64,000 bases of DNA from the NCBI RefSeq assembly GCF_002127325.2, contig NC_035433.2:94621264-94685263 (forward strand), read 5' to 3'. Position numbers and translations under genes: made by a program. The notes beneath the pieces were generated by a model, which did no database searches, had not been told where the DNA came from, and saw only the letters and a program-made list of their open reading frames with translations. This document shows positions 38,175 through 49,396 of the stretch, piece after piece. Position 1 is the first letter of the stretch; every line of letters begins with the position of its first letter. This DNA comes from Helianthus annuus (lineage: Eukaryota; Streptophyta; Magnoliopsida; Asterales; Asteraceae).

Positions 38175-40290
38175 CACAAAGATCGAGGCGATCAAGAACT
38201 TAGGAGACTACAAAGACGCCAACCGAGATTCGACAGTTCCTAGGTTTGGCTGGTTATTACCGCAGATTCATTGAGGATTTTTCAAAAATCGCTCAACCAT
38301 TGACCTCCCTCACTCAGAAAGACAAGGAGTATGAATGGGGAGACAAACAAGAAGAAGCTTTCCAGTTGTTAAAGAACAAGCTTTGTGATGCACCGATTTT
38401 GTCACTACCCGAAGGCACGAACGACTTCGTGGCATATTGCGACGCCTCGCGTCAAGGTTTAGGCTGCAAGTTGATGCAGCGATAGAAGGTTATAGCTTAC
38501 GCTTCGCGTCAATTGAAGGTCCATGAGAAAAATTACACCACGCATGATTTGGAATTAGGCGCGGTGGTGTTTGCGTTAAAGATCTGGCGACATTACTTAT
38601 ATGGTACGCGATGCACAATCTATACTGATCATAAGAGTCTGCAGCATATATTTGATCAGAAAGAGCTTAACATGAGACAACGCCGATGGGTGGAGCTGTT
38701 AAATGATTATGATTGTGAGATCAAATATCACCCAGGGAAGGCAAATGTGGTCGCCGATGCCCTGAGTCGGAAAGAAAGGATCAAGCCCATAAGGGTTAGG
38801 GCTTTGGAAATGATTATTCAAACGGACCTCTTGTTACGCATTCGTGCTGCGTAGAGAGAAGCCCTTAAGGAAAAGAATCTCGAGAATGAATACCTCCGAG
38901 GGATGGAGAAACAGTTGGTACCAAATGAGGAAGGAACGTTGTGCTTCATGAAACGGATTTGGGTTCCCTTGTTTGGTGGTCTTAGAGAAGTAATTTTTGA
39001 TGAAGCCCACAAATCACGGTACTCGATCCATCCAGGAGCGGATAAAATGTACCAAGATTTAAAGGATTTTTATTGGTGGCCGAGAATGAAAGGCGATGTT
39101 GCAACGTATGTTGGCAAATGTTTGACTTGTGCCAAAGTGAAGGCCGAATATCAGAAGCCTTCAGGCCTGCTGCAACAACCTGAAATACCCAAGTGGAAAT
39201 GGGAACAGATTTCAATGGATTTTATAACAAAGTTACCAAAAACACCCAGAGGTCACGATACGATTTGGGTAATCGTAGACCGTCTGACGAAATCTGCACA
39301 CTTTTTGCCGATTAAGGAGAAAGACAACACTAGCAAGCTTGCTGAGCTATACCTGAGAGAGATTGTTGCACGACATGGAGTGCCTCTCTCAATTATTTCT
39401 GATAGAGACGGAAGGTTCATGTCAAGGATTTGGCAATCCTTCAAGAAGCATTTGGTTCTCAGCTGAATCTGAGTACGACATTCCATTCGCAGACAGACGG
39501 CCAGAGCGAACGAACGATTCAAACGTTGGAAGATATGTTACGAGCTTGCGTAATGGATTTGGGTGGTAGTTGGGACACTCACTTATCCTTGGTAGAGTTT
39601 TCATACAACAACAGTTATCATGCAAGCATTCAAGCCGCACCGTTCGAAGCTCTATATGGACGCAAGTGTCGATCACCGCTATGCTGGGCAGACGTGGGTG
39701 ATAGACAGCTTGTTGGCCCGGAATTGGTTCAAGAGATGACTGACAAGATTTTCCAGATCCGAGAGCGCATCAAGGCGGCTCGTGATCGTCAAAAGAGTTA
39801 TGCGGACCGAAGAAGGAAACCTTTGGAGTTTTAAGTGGGAGATATGGTTTTGTTAAAAGTTTCACCCTGGAAGGGTGTAGCACGCTTTGGGAAGCGTGGG
39901 AAGTTGAACCCAAGATACATTGGACCATTTAAAATCCTGGAGAGGATTGGTCTTGTAGCCTACAAGTTGGATCTACCCGCAGAGCTGAATGGCGTTCATG
40001 ATACATTTCATGTATCAAATTTGAAAAAGAGTCCAACTCAAGAAACAGTTGTCATTCCTGCTGACGAAGTTCATATTGACGACACACTCCACTTTACTGA
40101 AGAACCGGTTGAGGTTACCGATTGGAAGGTTAACAAGACACGATGGAGTAGTGTCAAACTCGTCAAGGTTCGTTGGAACGCGTGTCACGGTCCAGAATTT
40201 ACTTGGGAGCGTGAAGATCGCATGAAAGCAAAATATCCACATTTGTTCCCCAAGACCCCTGCATCTAGTAGCAGAACTAAAATTTCATAA
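38175..40290 (+). pseudogene. Element F pol, third piece (RT end, RNase H, integrase, chromodomain)
   Basis: Continues RT at PTKIEAIKN. A 1-nt net insertion near 38205 shifts the frame; then the RT connection ([10 protein letters not shown]), RNase H ([12 protein letters not shown] near 38432), HHCC finger (HKSRYSIHPG...CLTC, 39010-39130), integrase core (VDRLTK near 39269, SDRDGRF near 39400, SERTIQTLE near 39504), GPY/F (RYIGPFKIL near 39918) and a full chromodomain-like tail ([13 protein letters not shown]...FTWEREDRM) to 40290. Stops: TAG 38483-38485 and 38852-38854 (both CAG-to-TAG), TAA 39832-39834. A 1-nt deletion near 39438 shifts the integrase core. This copy shows what element A lost in its tail. 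Confidence 0.92.
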
Positions 40291-40300
40291 CGAAATTTTC

Positions 40301-40315
40301 TTAACAGGGGGAGAA
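40301..40315 (+). promoter_or_regulatory. Polypurine tract of element F
   Basis: TTAACAGGGGGAGAA directly before the LTR start TGTGACAACC; same form as in element A. Confidence 0.8.
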
Positions 40316-41520
40316 TGTGACAACCGTCATAAATTCAGGTATCCATACAATTAATTAATTGTGATTAATGCTTAATGACTGTGCTGAATAACAAATAACT
40401 GCTTCCTGATTACTACATCATACATACATGTACATCACATTTCATGTTGTCACATCATTTTTGCATACAAACTTATTGACATACATGATGCACAAAGCAA
40501 AGTAGCACAGTTAGCGGATAACTCAGAAATATGCTGACAATATCAGTACCTAGACAGACAGTGTTTTGAGACCCCGTAAGGGCCAGAGACAAGGTACTAC
40601 ACTAGTATGGTGTGTAGGGAAGTAAGAATCATAAAACTGTTTCACTAGGTGATAGTTTAAGTGCAGGAAAGTGCCTAAAACACACTAAAAGTGCAGAATT
40701 CTGCATATTTCAGCAAAATTCAGCATTTTAATAAACTAGTAACATGCAAAAATATGGAAAAATGGTCCTGTATGCTTTCCTAAGTATCGGGAATTAAAAG
40801 TGTCATAAAAGGGTACTTAATGAACACTAAACGATAAAGCTTGACACTTTAACGAACCGTTATCTAACCAAACAACCGGACATTTCCCGGAACACCAAAA
40901 TATTGCTAGAAGCATTGTTTTATTATTTCTTGGCTAGTTATGGTTCCCGAACACCCTAATACACTACATAATACACCCTACACTTAAAACACTAGATTTT
41001 TACACTTAACCTCCAACTAATTATCCACTTATCATCTCAACTTACATTTACCCCCCCCCCCTCATGATTTACGGCCCCAAGGGTGGCCCACCCTTGATCC
41101 CCACAATCTAGATAGATTTAGCATAATCTTAATGGATTTAGAGAAGATTATGGTGTGTACTTTGGGAAACATTAGAACCATTGGATAATAGAGATTTGTG
41201 GTTATAAGTAGACTTAAGTTCACTTCATCTTCAACACCTCAACTCTCTCCCTCTTTCCTTCTTGCTCTCAGCCGAAGATCAAACCCCCACCACAATCATT
41301 TTTCAATCATCATCCAACCATTCCAAGTGCTTTCCAAGGTGTAAGAAGGTGATTCACGAAACTTGGAACTCTTGGATCTTGAAGGACCTCTTTTGTTTGC
41401 TATTATCCTTCACTTTTGTCATCACCATCTTCAAGTGTTCATCCCTAGCTTAGAGCTAGTAGTAAGATCCTTGTAACCTTTGTTACTTCTATTTTTAGTT
41501 GGTTAAAAGATGTATTATGT
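40316..41520 (+). mobile_element. Partial 3' LTR of element F (5' part only)
   Basis: Starts TGTGACAACCGTC and is homologous to 2776-3990 of LTR A. It breaks off at about 41520 (within about 5 bp), where coding sequence of the antisense ORF of element D begins. No LTR terminus exists there, so the junction is not a simple insertion boundary on this side. Confidence 0.82.
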
Positions 41521-43796
41521 TGATCAGCCTCCAGCTTAGCTTTCAAACAAGCAATTCGGTTTTCCTCTTCAGCAACCTTCTTCTGGGATATCTTGAAAGC
41601 AGCCCAATCTTTGTGCATATTATGCCATTCGCGCACTATGCGGTGCGTAGTAGACACATGAGAGGCAGCTTCCTCAAGATAGGCATGATAGGTCTGCTCA
41701 AATGATCGGTTCTCTTGGAACTTAATCTCGCCAGGCGGAAAGGCTCCTTGAAACCAATCATGACAAACACGCCAATCAGAGAAAGTGTCACCTTTCTTCA
41801 TATTCCAAGCAGGAGCATGAATCTCGGAGGCGTCCTTCTCTGAATAAGTTCGATAATAATAATCCCCCAAAGTTTCCTCTGGGCGGATAGGAGAATCTTT
41901 GCCAGTACCAGAAAATGAGCTTTGATTTTCAGTAGTAACCTTCTCAATATTTTCAGGCATGGACCCAGAAACTTTAGGAGATGTTGTAACTGGGATTTCT
42001 TCAGCAATTTTCCCTTTATCCAACTCATGAGCAGCAAATTCAGGGGTTTTTGCGTCACCAGCACCATCCGCAACCGCTGGGCTAACAACCTTTTTGGTTT
42101 CCTCAGCATCATCAACAGGCTTGTTAGCCTCAATAATCTTCTCCACACCACCCTCAGGAACTTCAGTAGTCTTTAACTGATCAGCAACAACAGCACGCGG
42201 AGGAGAGGGTGGAAGTTCCTCGTTAACCACAGGCAGTGGTTCTGAGGGAACAAGAGATGTAGGGATTCCTGAAAAAAAAAACAAAGTCTACAAATGCATA
42301 ATACGCATAAAAAAGGGCAAGAATAATACTTACTAGAAACAGGCTCCGAGATAAAGGCGTCCAAATTGCCTTTCCTGGTAATCTTCTTCCTCTGAATCTT
42401 CTTCGCAGGCTGACCTTCAGCCTTAACACCAGTATGTTTTCTTTTCCCTGCCTTAATCCGCACCAAGTTCTTAGGGATTGATTCCAAGTCAATGGGATCA
42501 TCTGGGTTGGACGGAGGGATATCAGCAGTATCTTTCGGTTCCGGTTTTGGCCTTCTAATAATAACTGCAGGTGCAAGACCCTCCATAGAGTCAGAAACCA
42601 CCACATAATCACACCAGGAGTCAAAGGAACGGCGCATACCTTTCTTCTCTCCAGCATTTTTGACCTTAGAAGATTGAGCTTTCTCAGCATCACTCTTCTT
42701 CGACGCAGAAGTAGAAGTCACCGCGCGTCTTTTCTTCTCAGGGCCTATGCCCAGATTTAACAACTCACCTACTAAAGTGCAGAATAAAACTTGTTCAGAC
42801 GCGCAAAAGAAGAAAGCAATAAACAAAAAGAGAAAAGCTTACCAGCACCAACAACATGTTGCACAAACAGATCAGTATCTCGGGGAAGAACAAAATTCTT
42901 CACAATCCGATGATACCACAGTTCCTCATCTGGTCTTTTTGCAATAGTAGACATCTTTCCACCTTCTCTCTCAAATGCAACAACGTACAGCGAGACAACT
43001 ACAAAAAAGGAGAGGTAAAGATAAAATTCAAAAAAAAGAAGAGAAAAAAAAAGAGGAGAGAGAGAAGAAAGACAAAAAACAAGGCAAAATCCTTACTCTT
43101 GCCATCCTCCATGTACACCGGTTTCTCCTCTCGTTCCATCTTCCAGTTCAGACTCATACCGGCTCCAACAAGGGCTCTCTCCGGCAAAGCAATGTTTGTA
43201 ACGTCTTTTAAATCCCGATACCAATTTTTAACAACAGGGGTTTGAATAGTTTCAACGGGGACATCCTCTTTTCCCCTAAAAGTCATCTTCATCGGGAAGA
43301 CCCCTGCTTTAATAAAAAAGAATTTTTGTTTCCAATCGTGAAATGATTTAGGGGGATGAAGCAGAATTTTCTTCGTTGATGCCCTTTAAACAAACGAATA
43401 GAACCCTTGGGTACAATGCATTTGATGAAAAACTCGAAAACGGGGAACTGTCGGCTCAATATGCATTGTACGGCACACAAATTCAAAATGCCGAACCCTA
43501 ACCATGCCAATTGGATGCATCTGGGAGACATGAAATTTGTAATACTCCAGAATTTCAAGGAAGAATTTTGTTACAGGCAGACGAAAGTTGCCTACACTAA
43601 AAAAATCCCAAAACAAGGTCAAATACCCGGCCGGAGCATCCGCTGCAGTTTGACCTTCTTCAGGATAAATGGCACCCCAGCTCTCTGGGAACCTAAGATT
43701 CTGAATCAAACCATCAAAGGTTGCCCTAGGCCACTTTAATGGTGGAAGTTCGACAGACATTTCTTCTGAGTCTTCGTAATGATCGCCGGTTGACAT
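41521..43796 (-). pseudogene. Four-exon antisense ORF of element D, 'putative gypsy-type transposon' family
   Basis: Minus-strand gene starting MSTGDHYEDSEEM at 43796. Exon 1, 43796-43097, holds the domain I recognise as the plant putative gypsy-type transposon family (Pfam PF04195): LRFPESWGAIYPEEG, then the FFLEILEYYKF, MHPIGMVRVRHFEF, HCTQGFYSF and FHDWKQKFFFIKAGVFP segments. Exon 2 is 42998-42843, exon 3 42768 (or 42771)-42334, exon 4 42268 to about 41521. All three introns have GT..AG ends with matching phase 1; the acceptor of exon 3 is a TAGTAG tandem site. Exon 3 is basic (nuclear-signal-like KKIQRKKITRK); exon 4 is acidic then coiled-coil-like. A single in-frame TAA (43386-43388, probably CAA to TAA) breaks exon 1, and the 3' end is cut at about 41521. 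Such ORFs are known antisense to gag-pol, before the 3' LTR, in Tat-lineage elements. Their function is unknown. Confidence 0.8.
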
Positions 43797-44230
43797 AAGG
43801 AAGACGAAGTTGCAATTCTTTCTAGAAGAACAGAGAAAGAAGATGAGAAGAAGAGGATTTTTCAACAAAAGTAATGATTGCTAGAAATGGGAAATCTGAA
43901 ATATTTATATACCCACCACCATAAATAGCTTCGGTAACTGCACAACACCTTTTTTGGGATAGCATGGTTACCCAAGCGACAGGGGCGAGGGGAAATGACA
44001 CAAACGCGAGTCCATGCGCGCGTGTGAAGCACGGTCAGTAGCGTAAACCTGACAGTGACAGCCTGTCTGACAGTCCTCACTGTACCCTTCTCACCCAAAG
44101 TCAAAGATTTTCAAAATCTCCATAATAAGCAAAGTAAAACTTCTCACAGAAGATTTTCTACTTTCGCGCCCAAAGCGTTTCTCTCACATAGTCCAGTGCT
44201 CCACTTATTTGCATAAGAGCAACACTAGAC
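43797..44230. other. Non-coding part of element D between antisense ORF and LTR
   Basis: About 430 bp. It would hold the antisense ORF's promoter and the polypurine tract of D. I see no gene; a purine-rich stretch is not clearly delimited. Confidence 0.5.
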
Positions 44231-44385
44231 TGGGGGGACTTGAAGGGGTAAGGTCCCAAAAACCTCATATCAAGTACTTGGGACCATACCATGACCTCAT
44301 CTCTTAGCGTTCTTTTGACCTTGCGCGGCCGCGCAACTGGTCCTACAGAAAGCTTAAGAGAAAAAATAACAAGCAACACTTGCGC
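44231..44385 (+). mobile_element. Element D LTR, left fragment
   Basis: Starts near TGGGGGGACTTGAAGG, a form resembling LTR starts of Tat-like elements; the exact start is a guess. It is cut by element C at the duplicated TGCGC (44381-44385) and resumes at 54147. Confidence 0.55.
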
Positions 44386-44541
44386 TGTGACACTTCGGGT
44401 TTTCCCGGGCAACCTTCTTGATTTAACATTGCGTGTACGTATATTATTAAATGAAAACTATGGATTATCTGTTATTATGTGTTGTATGTATGTATATTAT
44501 ATATGTGTGTGTTACAAGTGAGCCGAGACCCCAAGGATCCG

Positions 44542-44567
44542 ACTCGAGACCACTCCCGGTCTCGAGT
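44542..44567 (+). promoter_or_regulatory. TATA-proximal palindrome in LTR of C
   Basis: Perfect 10-bp arms ACTCGAGACC and GGTCTCGAGT around a 6-nt spacer, 77 bp upstream of TATAAAA. The same structure recurs at 51878-51903 in the 3' LTR. The position suggests a protein-binding site; this is inference. Confidence 0.65.
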
Positions 44568-44643
44568 GAACAGTAACAATCGGGCCGGTTGGGCCGTGCA
44601 ACCGAGAAGCCCATTCGGAAACCCCTAACCCACTCGAGATGGA

Positions 44644-44650
44644 TATAAAA
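44644..44650 (+). promoter_or_regulatory. TATA box of element C (5' LTR)
   Basis: TATAAAA in a GC-richer context; the same box is at 51980-51986 in the 3' LTR. Probable start of the genomic RNA about 30 bp downstream. Confidence 0.65.
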
Positions 44651-45473
44651 CCCTTGAGGGTGACCAACCTTTACAACTTTTACCATTGTCAAACACTCTC
44701 CCTCATCTCACTCACTCTCTCCTTCACTAAAACCCTAAAACCCTAAATCATCATCAACCTCCTCTCATCTCCTTCTCTCTCTCGGATTCAACCAAGGACT
44801 CTCGGTTCTAGCTTCGGATCCTAATTTGAAGCTTATTCTTCATATTATCACACCTTGAGCCTAGCCGGTTAGTATCTCCTTTGGTTGGATATTTAAAAGT
44901 TGTTGTTTATGTATGATGATTAGATAAGGTCCTTTCTTGATGATATGAGTAGCATGTTTTACTTGATTAACCATGTTTCTTCATGATTTATATATGAACG
45001 GTTTGGTAAAAAGAGGATTAGAACCATTCGGATTATGTTAAGTGTTATAGTGATCCTTCTATCTTAGCTATTTTGCTCATAAATGCTCGGTTGTGAAGGA
45101 TAAACATGTGTGTGTATGAATCAATGTTTGATGATTATTACCATCCGATTTATAATGATAAAATAGGGCAAATATGGTGTTTAATGATTGTCTTATATGT
45201 CACATGATTCTGCTCATAAATCTCATGTTATGAAGTTGTGTTATGAACCAAGGATTAAATGTTAGTTGATTTGTTTGAATATGCATGATGAACTACTTGA
45301 AGATCATGAAAAATATTTGAATATGCTATGTTTGATCTGAATATTTGGAAAATTAAACAACAAAACATGTTTGTGAATTTCTATTGGATAGTACACCAAA
45401 TCACGATTACAGAATTCCATTGGTTAGTACATGTGACAGGTTCTAGAAGGATTATGTGCACGTAACTGAGGTT

Positions 45474-45716
45474 GCGAGTCGAGACCTTTGGTTGCGACTC
45501 GAGACCACTTCATGACAACTCGAGACGGACTTCAGGGACTCGAGACCGGCAAGATCTCGGCTTGAGACTTCATGATCTCGACTCGAGATTGGACTCGAGA
45601 CCCCTGAGGTTGCTACTCCTGACCAGCACCACTCGAGACCAAAACGTGATCACTCGAGATCTCTTGGTTGCGACTCGAGACCGTGTGTTCTCGAGTCGAG
45701 ACCGCCTTGTCTCGAC
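45474..45716 (+). repeat. TCGAGAC motif cluster in LTR of C
   Basis: Eleven TCGAGA occurrences by eye in about 245 bp, mostly as CTCGAGACC, spaced irregularly. The same array is at 52807-53050 in the other LTR. The motif equals half of the TATA-proximal palindrome. Confidence 0.8.
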
Positions 45717-46817
45717 TGGGCTGCCTGTTTTGGTTATTGGGCCACAATGTGTTTAATTGGGCTACCTGTTTGACTGGAATATGTGTTGCTGACTGTGTAA
45801 ATATTAGGGCCGGCCCAATAACCCAATGTATGGTTGTATGCATGTTATGTGTTAGCTATGTGTAGGTTATATGTGATTACTTGTACCCCCAACTTGACCT
45901 ATATTTGGTAACCATGCTAGGACGTGGTGACCAACGTGATTGACCGGGTAATTAAACTACCGAGCAACCCAAGGTGAGTTCACAACCTAAAGCATGCGTT
46001 CCCGGTGGTTTGGAAAACGGAACTAAAAACAACATTATCCCCTTATGAGGGATACAACTTACTTTCCTTCCCTTGTTATTGGAAACCTTTAGTTAATTAC
46101 TGTTTATACGGATTGCAACAAACGGCACTAAACGAAACTCTATCACTCAAGTCCCTACTACATAATACCGATTAGTCGCCGGGGCCAGGCGAACGGGTTA
46201 TTAGTTGATAGCGCTATTTAGGTTTTACCAGCCTCACACCGTGCCCGCGTATGGGATCGGGCGTGAACTAATGTACTCAGGCATCCGTCAAAGATGATAG
46301 AACATTGACATCGGGGCATCCTGCGGAAACGCAACGGTTACCTAGTGTTCGGTATTGGAAAAACAGTTTAGTCGCTAACTTTTGGGGTAGCTCCCCATGG
46401 CATGTATAAACGGATAAATTAACTGGTGAAACAAGTTTTTTTTTGGAAATTAAAACTGGACAACTAGTGAACTCGCTCAACATTATTGTTGACACCTTAC
46501 TGCATGCTTTGCAGGTAACCAGTGACTGAGGAGCTTGCTGCTTGGGGATGTGTAGTGTTCGTCTACCCCGGTGTTGGGTGTTAAATAAACATGAACTATG
46601 AACCTTGTTTAAAACTGTTTTACTTATGCTTCCGCTACTTACTACTATTTGAACTTAAAGCTTTAAGCTCTGAACATGATATTTGCTAACCGTATGGTTA
46701 GTAAGTATTACTTTGGTTACTAATTCAATTATTCAGTATAATTGGTGGCTGGATCCTGGTCAGTCACGCCCTCAAGCGGATGATACTCCGCAGGTGGAAT
46801 TTGGGGGTGTGACAGAT

Positions 46818-46830
46818 TGGTATCAGAGCC
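46818..46830 (+). promoter_or_regulatory. Primer binding site of element C
   Basis: TGGTATCAGAGCC three nt after the LTR end; initiator tRNA-Met type. Confidence 0.92.
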
Positions 46831-47099
46831 ATTGGTTATAGTGAACTTGGTTTTAAAAAGGGGAAAATCTTTTTGAGAAAAACCAGACTATAGCCCGTGA
46901 CTCGTAACGACACTACACTCCAAGTGCAAGACTCGACTTATCTGACCTCATAGCTCGGACCCATGTTTACTTGCTTGTTTGTCTTATGCTTTCTGCTCTA
47001 CTATACGTACTAGTTTGCCTAATTAGATAGATACGCCTCCCCTCTTCTATCTCATTCTCGCTATGTCACGACATCACACTCATACTATGTTTTCTGGCT

Positions 47100-49148
47100 A
47101 TGAAGACAATGAGTGGACGCGGACAAGGAAACGTCAACATGACTCAGGCTCAGTTCACTAACCTGATCAACACGGTGGCTGCAGCTTTCGCAGCTCACCC
47201 TGGAGGTCAGCATGCACCTGTGCAACCACGTGTTTTCAAGACCTTCATGGATTGCAAACCTCTTCCTTTCAATGGCACTGAGGGTGCCATAGGGCTACTG
47301 CACTGGATCGAGAAGGTGGAAGCTGTCTTTGCTGTCTGCGAATGTCCCCCAGCTAATTGGGTAAAGTTTGCTACTGGTACCCTTGAGGGAAGCGCGCTTT
47401 CGTGGTGGAAGGCGCAAATTCAAATGCTTGGTTTGGAGACTGCTAATGCTACTGCATGGGAAGATTTCAAGGATATGATCAAGGAAGAGTATTGTCACAG
47501 GGATGACATCCACAAACTCGAGGACGAGTACTATGGTCTCAAGATGGTTGGGTCAGAGATTGAGACCTACACCAAGCTGTCCAACGACTATGCTGCACTT
47601 TGCCCAAACATGTCCCGACCTATGTATCGAAGGATCGAATTGTACATCAAAGGCTTGGTCCCAGAAATCCGGAGCCATGTGACCTCGGCCAACCTCACTA
47701 CCATACAGCCCGTGGTTCGTCTTGCCCACAAACTCACCAACCAGGCTGTGGAAGAGGACAAGTTGCCCAAAAGGATCAGTGTTGCGGAAGGAACTTCTAG
47801 TGATGGCAAACGAAAGTGGGATGGAAATCAGGGCAAGGATGCTAACTCTACTCAGGCCCCAGCCCAGCAAAGGAAAACTGAAAACAACAAAGGCCCTCAG
47901 CAACAGGGTGGCTACCGGGGAAGCTACCCTAAGTGCAACAAGTGTAACAGGCACCACAATGGGGCATGTAACAAAGGTCAGTGCCAGCGATGCAACAAGA
48001 TGGGGCATGAAGCCAAGGATTGTAGAAGTCAGTTCCCAGCAAGGCAGAATCAGCAACAACCCCAACAGCAACAGCAGCAGGGAAACAACCGCGGATGTTT
48101 TAAATGTGGGGCAACAGGGCACATGCGGAAGGATTGCCCTGAACTGAATCAGAATCGCAACAACAACCAGGGAGCTGGGAACAATGAACAAAACAACAAT
48201 ACAGGGAATGGTGCGAGAGGAAGAGCTTTTGTGATTGGAGCCGGAGAAGCAAGGAATGACCCCAACGTCGTGGCTGGTAAGTTCCTACTTGATGATCATT
48301 ATGTTTCTGTGTTATTTGATTCTGGAGCCGATGCTAGTTATGTATCCCTACATATTATTAAGAAGCTTAAGCACCCACCTGCGTTATTAAGTTCTAAGCA
48401 TATCTTCGAGTTAGCTAATGGTAGAAACATCGAGGTCTCGCACGTGATCCACGACTGCAAGCTAGAATTGTCTGGTCAGACGTTTAGTATCGACCTTTTC
48501 CCTGTCAAGCTTGGAAGCTTCGACGTCGTCATCGGTATGGATTGGTTATCCAAACATCGCGCTGAGATCCTCTGTCAAGAGAAAGCGGTTCGTATTCCTC
48601 GTCGTTCTGGCAAACCCCTCATCGTTCAAGGTAATAAAGGCGGAGAAGTCACAGGCATTATCTCGCTTCTAAAAGCCCAGAAGTGTTTACAAAAAGGGCA
48701 CACCGCTATCCTAGAACTTGTCACCGACACCCACGAAAAGGAAAAGAGGATTGAAGATTTTCCTGTAGTACGTGACTACCCCGAGGTATTTCCTGAGGAA
48801 CTACCTGGACTCCCTCCCCACCGTCAGGTCGAATTCCAAATCGAGCTAGCTCCCGGAGCAGCACCTATAGCTCGTGCGCCTTATAGACTAGCCCCTGCAG
48901 AACTGAAGGAACTCTCTACGCAATTACAGGAACTATTGGATAAAGGATTTATCCGTCCTAGTTCATCACCCTGGGGAGCACCAGTACTCTTTGTTAAGAA
49001 GAAGGATGGCACATTCCGAATGTGCATCGACTATCGTGAGCTAAACAAGGTTACCATCAAGAATCGTTACCCTCTCCCGCGCATCGACGACCTGTTCGAT
49101 CAGTTGCAAGGATCAAGATTGACCTGCGATCAGGCTATCATCAGCTGA
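47100..49148 (+). CDS. Element C gag-protease and N-terminal reverse transcriptase
   Basis: 682 codons from [14 protein letters not shown] at 47100 is the first in frame; ATG 47109 (MSGRG) is an alternative. The capsid domain covers about residues 40-200 ([21 protein letters not shown]). A basic linker and two CCHC knuckles follow ([14 protein letters not shown] from residue 295, [14 protein letters not shown] from 333) with a glutamine/asparagine-rich spacer, then protease with active Asp 407 ([12 protein letters not shown]) and [11 protein letters not shown], then RT fingers ([33 protein letters not shown]). The frame is lost at DQLQGS by a 13-bp deletion near 49113-49117, giving ten or so aberrant residues and a stop. 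Gag and protease therefore look intact and could still be made. Confidence 0.94.
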   Translation: MKTMSGRGQGNVNMTQAQFTNLINTVAAAFAAHPGGQHAPVQPRVFKTFMDCKPLPFNGTEGAIGLLHWIEKVEAVFAVCECPPANWVKFATGTLEGSALSWWKAQIQMLGLETANATAWEDFKDMIKEEYCHRDDIHKLEDEYYGLKMVGSEIETYTKLSNDYAALCPNMSRPMYRRIELYIKGLVPEIRSHVTSANLTTIQPVVRLAHKLTNQAVEEDKLPKRISVAEGTSSDGKRKWDGNQGKDANSTQAPAQQRKTENNKGPQQQGGYRGSYPKCNKCNRHHNGACNKGQCQRCNKMGHEAKDCRSQFPARQNQQQPQQQQQQGNNRGCFKCGATGHMRKDCPELNQNRNNNQGAGNNEQNNNTGNGARGRAFVIGAGEARNDPNVVAGKFLLDDHYVSVLFDSGADASYVSLHIIKKLKHPPALLSSKHIFELANGRNIEVSHVIHDCKLELSGQTFSIDLFPVKLGSFDVVIGMDWLSKHRAEILCQEKAVRIPRRSGKPLIVQGNKGGEVTGIISLLKAQKCLQKGHTAILELVTDTHEKEKRIEDFPVVRDYPEVFPEELPGLPPHRQVEFQIELAPGAAPIARAPYRLAPAELKELSTQLQELLDKGFIRPSSSPWGAPVLFVKKKDGTFRMCIDYRELNKVTIKNRYPLPRIDDLFDQLQGSRLTCDQAIIS

Positions 49149-49396
49149 GAGTTCGTAATGAAGACATCTCCAAGACTGCGTTCAGAACTCGTTACGGTCA
49201 TTACGAGTTCCTCGTCATGCCTTTCGGAATGACTAACGCGCCTGCGGTTTTTATGGATCTCATGAACCGAGTGTGTAAGCCTTACCTCGACAAATTCGTG
49301 ATTGTGTTTATCGACGACATCCTGATCTACTCGAAAAGTCAAGAAGAGCATGAACGACACCTACGCCTTATCCTCGAACTCTTACGCAATGAGTAA
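49118..49396 (+). pseudogene. Element C reverse transcriptase core between the two lesions
   Basis: In the new frame RT continues [28 protein letters not shown] and the catalytic FIDDILIYS (near 49308) up to TAA at 49394-49396, which fits CAA to TAA (NEQLYAKF expected). The catalytic aspartates are conserved. This stretch joins the two long open frames of one polyprotein. Confidence 0.88.

Larger units (their letters stand above)
11990..41520 (+). mobile_element. Element F: outer Tekay-like Ty3/gypsy element hosting nested insertions
   Basis: One plus-strand element in pieces: LTR remnant 11990-13131, leader and gag-protease 13132-17455, pol 29570-30182 and 38170-40290, and a partial 3' LTR from 40316. 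The pieces join exactly when E (duplication CTTGC at 17451-17455 and 29570-29574) and G (duplication GATCC at 30178-30182 and 38170-38174) are removed: the protease-RT linker [13 protein letters not shown] and the RT segment VDPTKIE are then restored across the gaps. F is the oldest element of this block because the others sit inside it. Confidence 0.88.
44386..46814 (+). mobile_element. 5' LTR of element C
   Basis: 2429 bp. TATAAAA at 44644-44650 is the likely TATA box. An inverted repeat with 10-bp arms ACTCGAGACC/GGTCTCGAGT lies at 44542-44567, about 77 bp upstream. A cluster of TCGAGA motifs lies at 45474-45716. It ends directly before the primer site. Confidence 0.95.

Noticed and set aside
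42975..43245. Lysine-rich plus-strand ORFs
   Set aside because: Arise from the purine-rich plus strand over an intron of the minus-strand antisense ORF.
45472..45756. 94-codon Arg/Asp-rich ORF, also at 52805-53089
   Set aside because: Translation of the TCGAGAC motif array in the LTRs of C.
46818..46830. tRNA-like sequence TGGTATCAGAGCC (also at 7594, 13135 and 27900)
   Set aside because: These are primer sites complementary to the tRNA 3' end, not tRNA genes; no cloverleaf is present.
47553..48191. 212-codon minus-strand ORF opposite gag of element C
   Set aside because: It is the antisense shadow of an intact gag frame with zinc knuckles; its hydrophobic composition follows from the gag codons.
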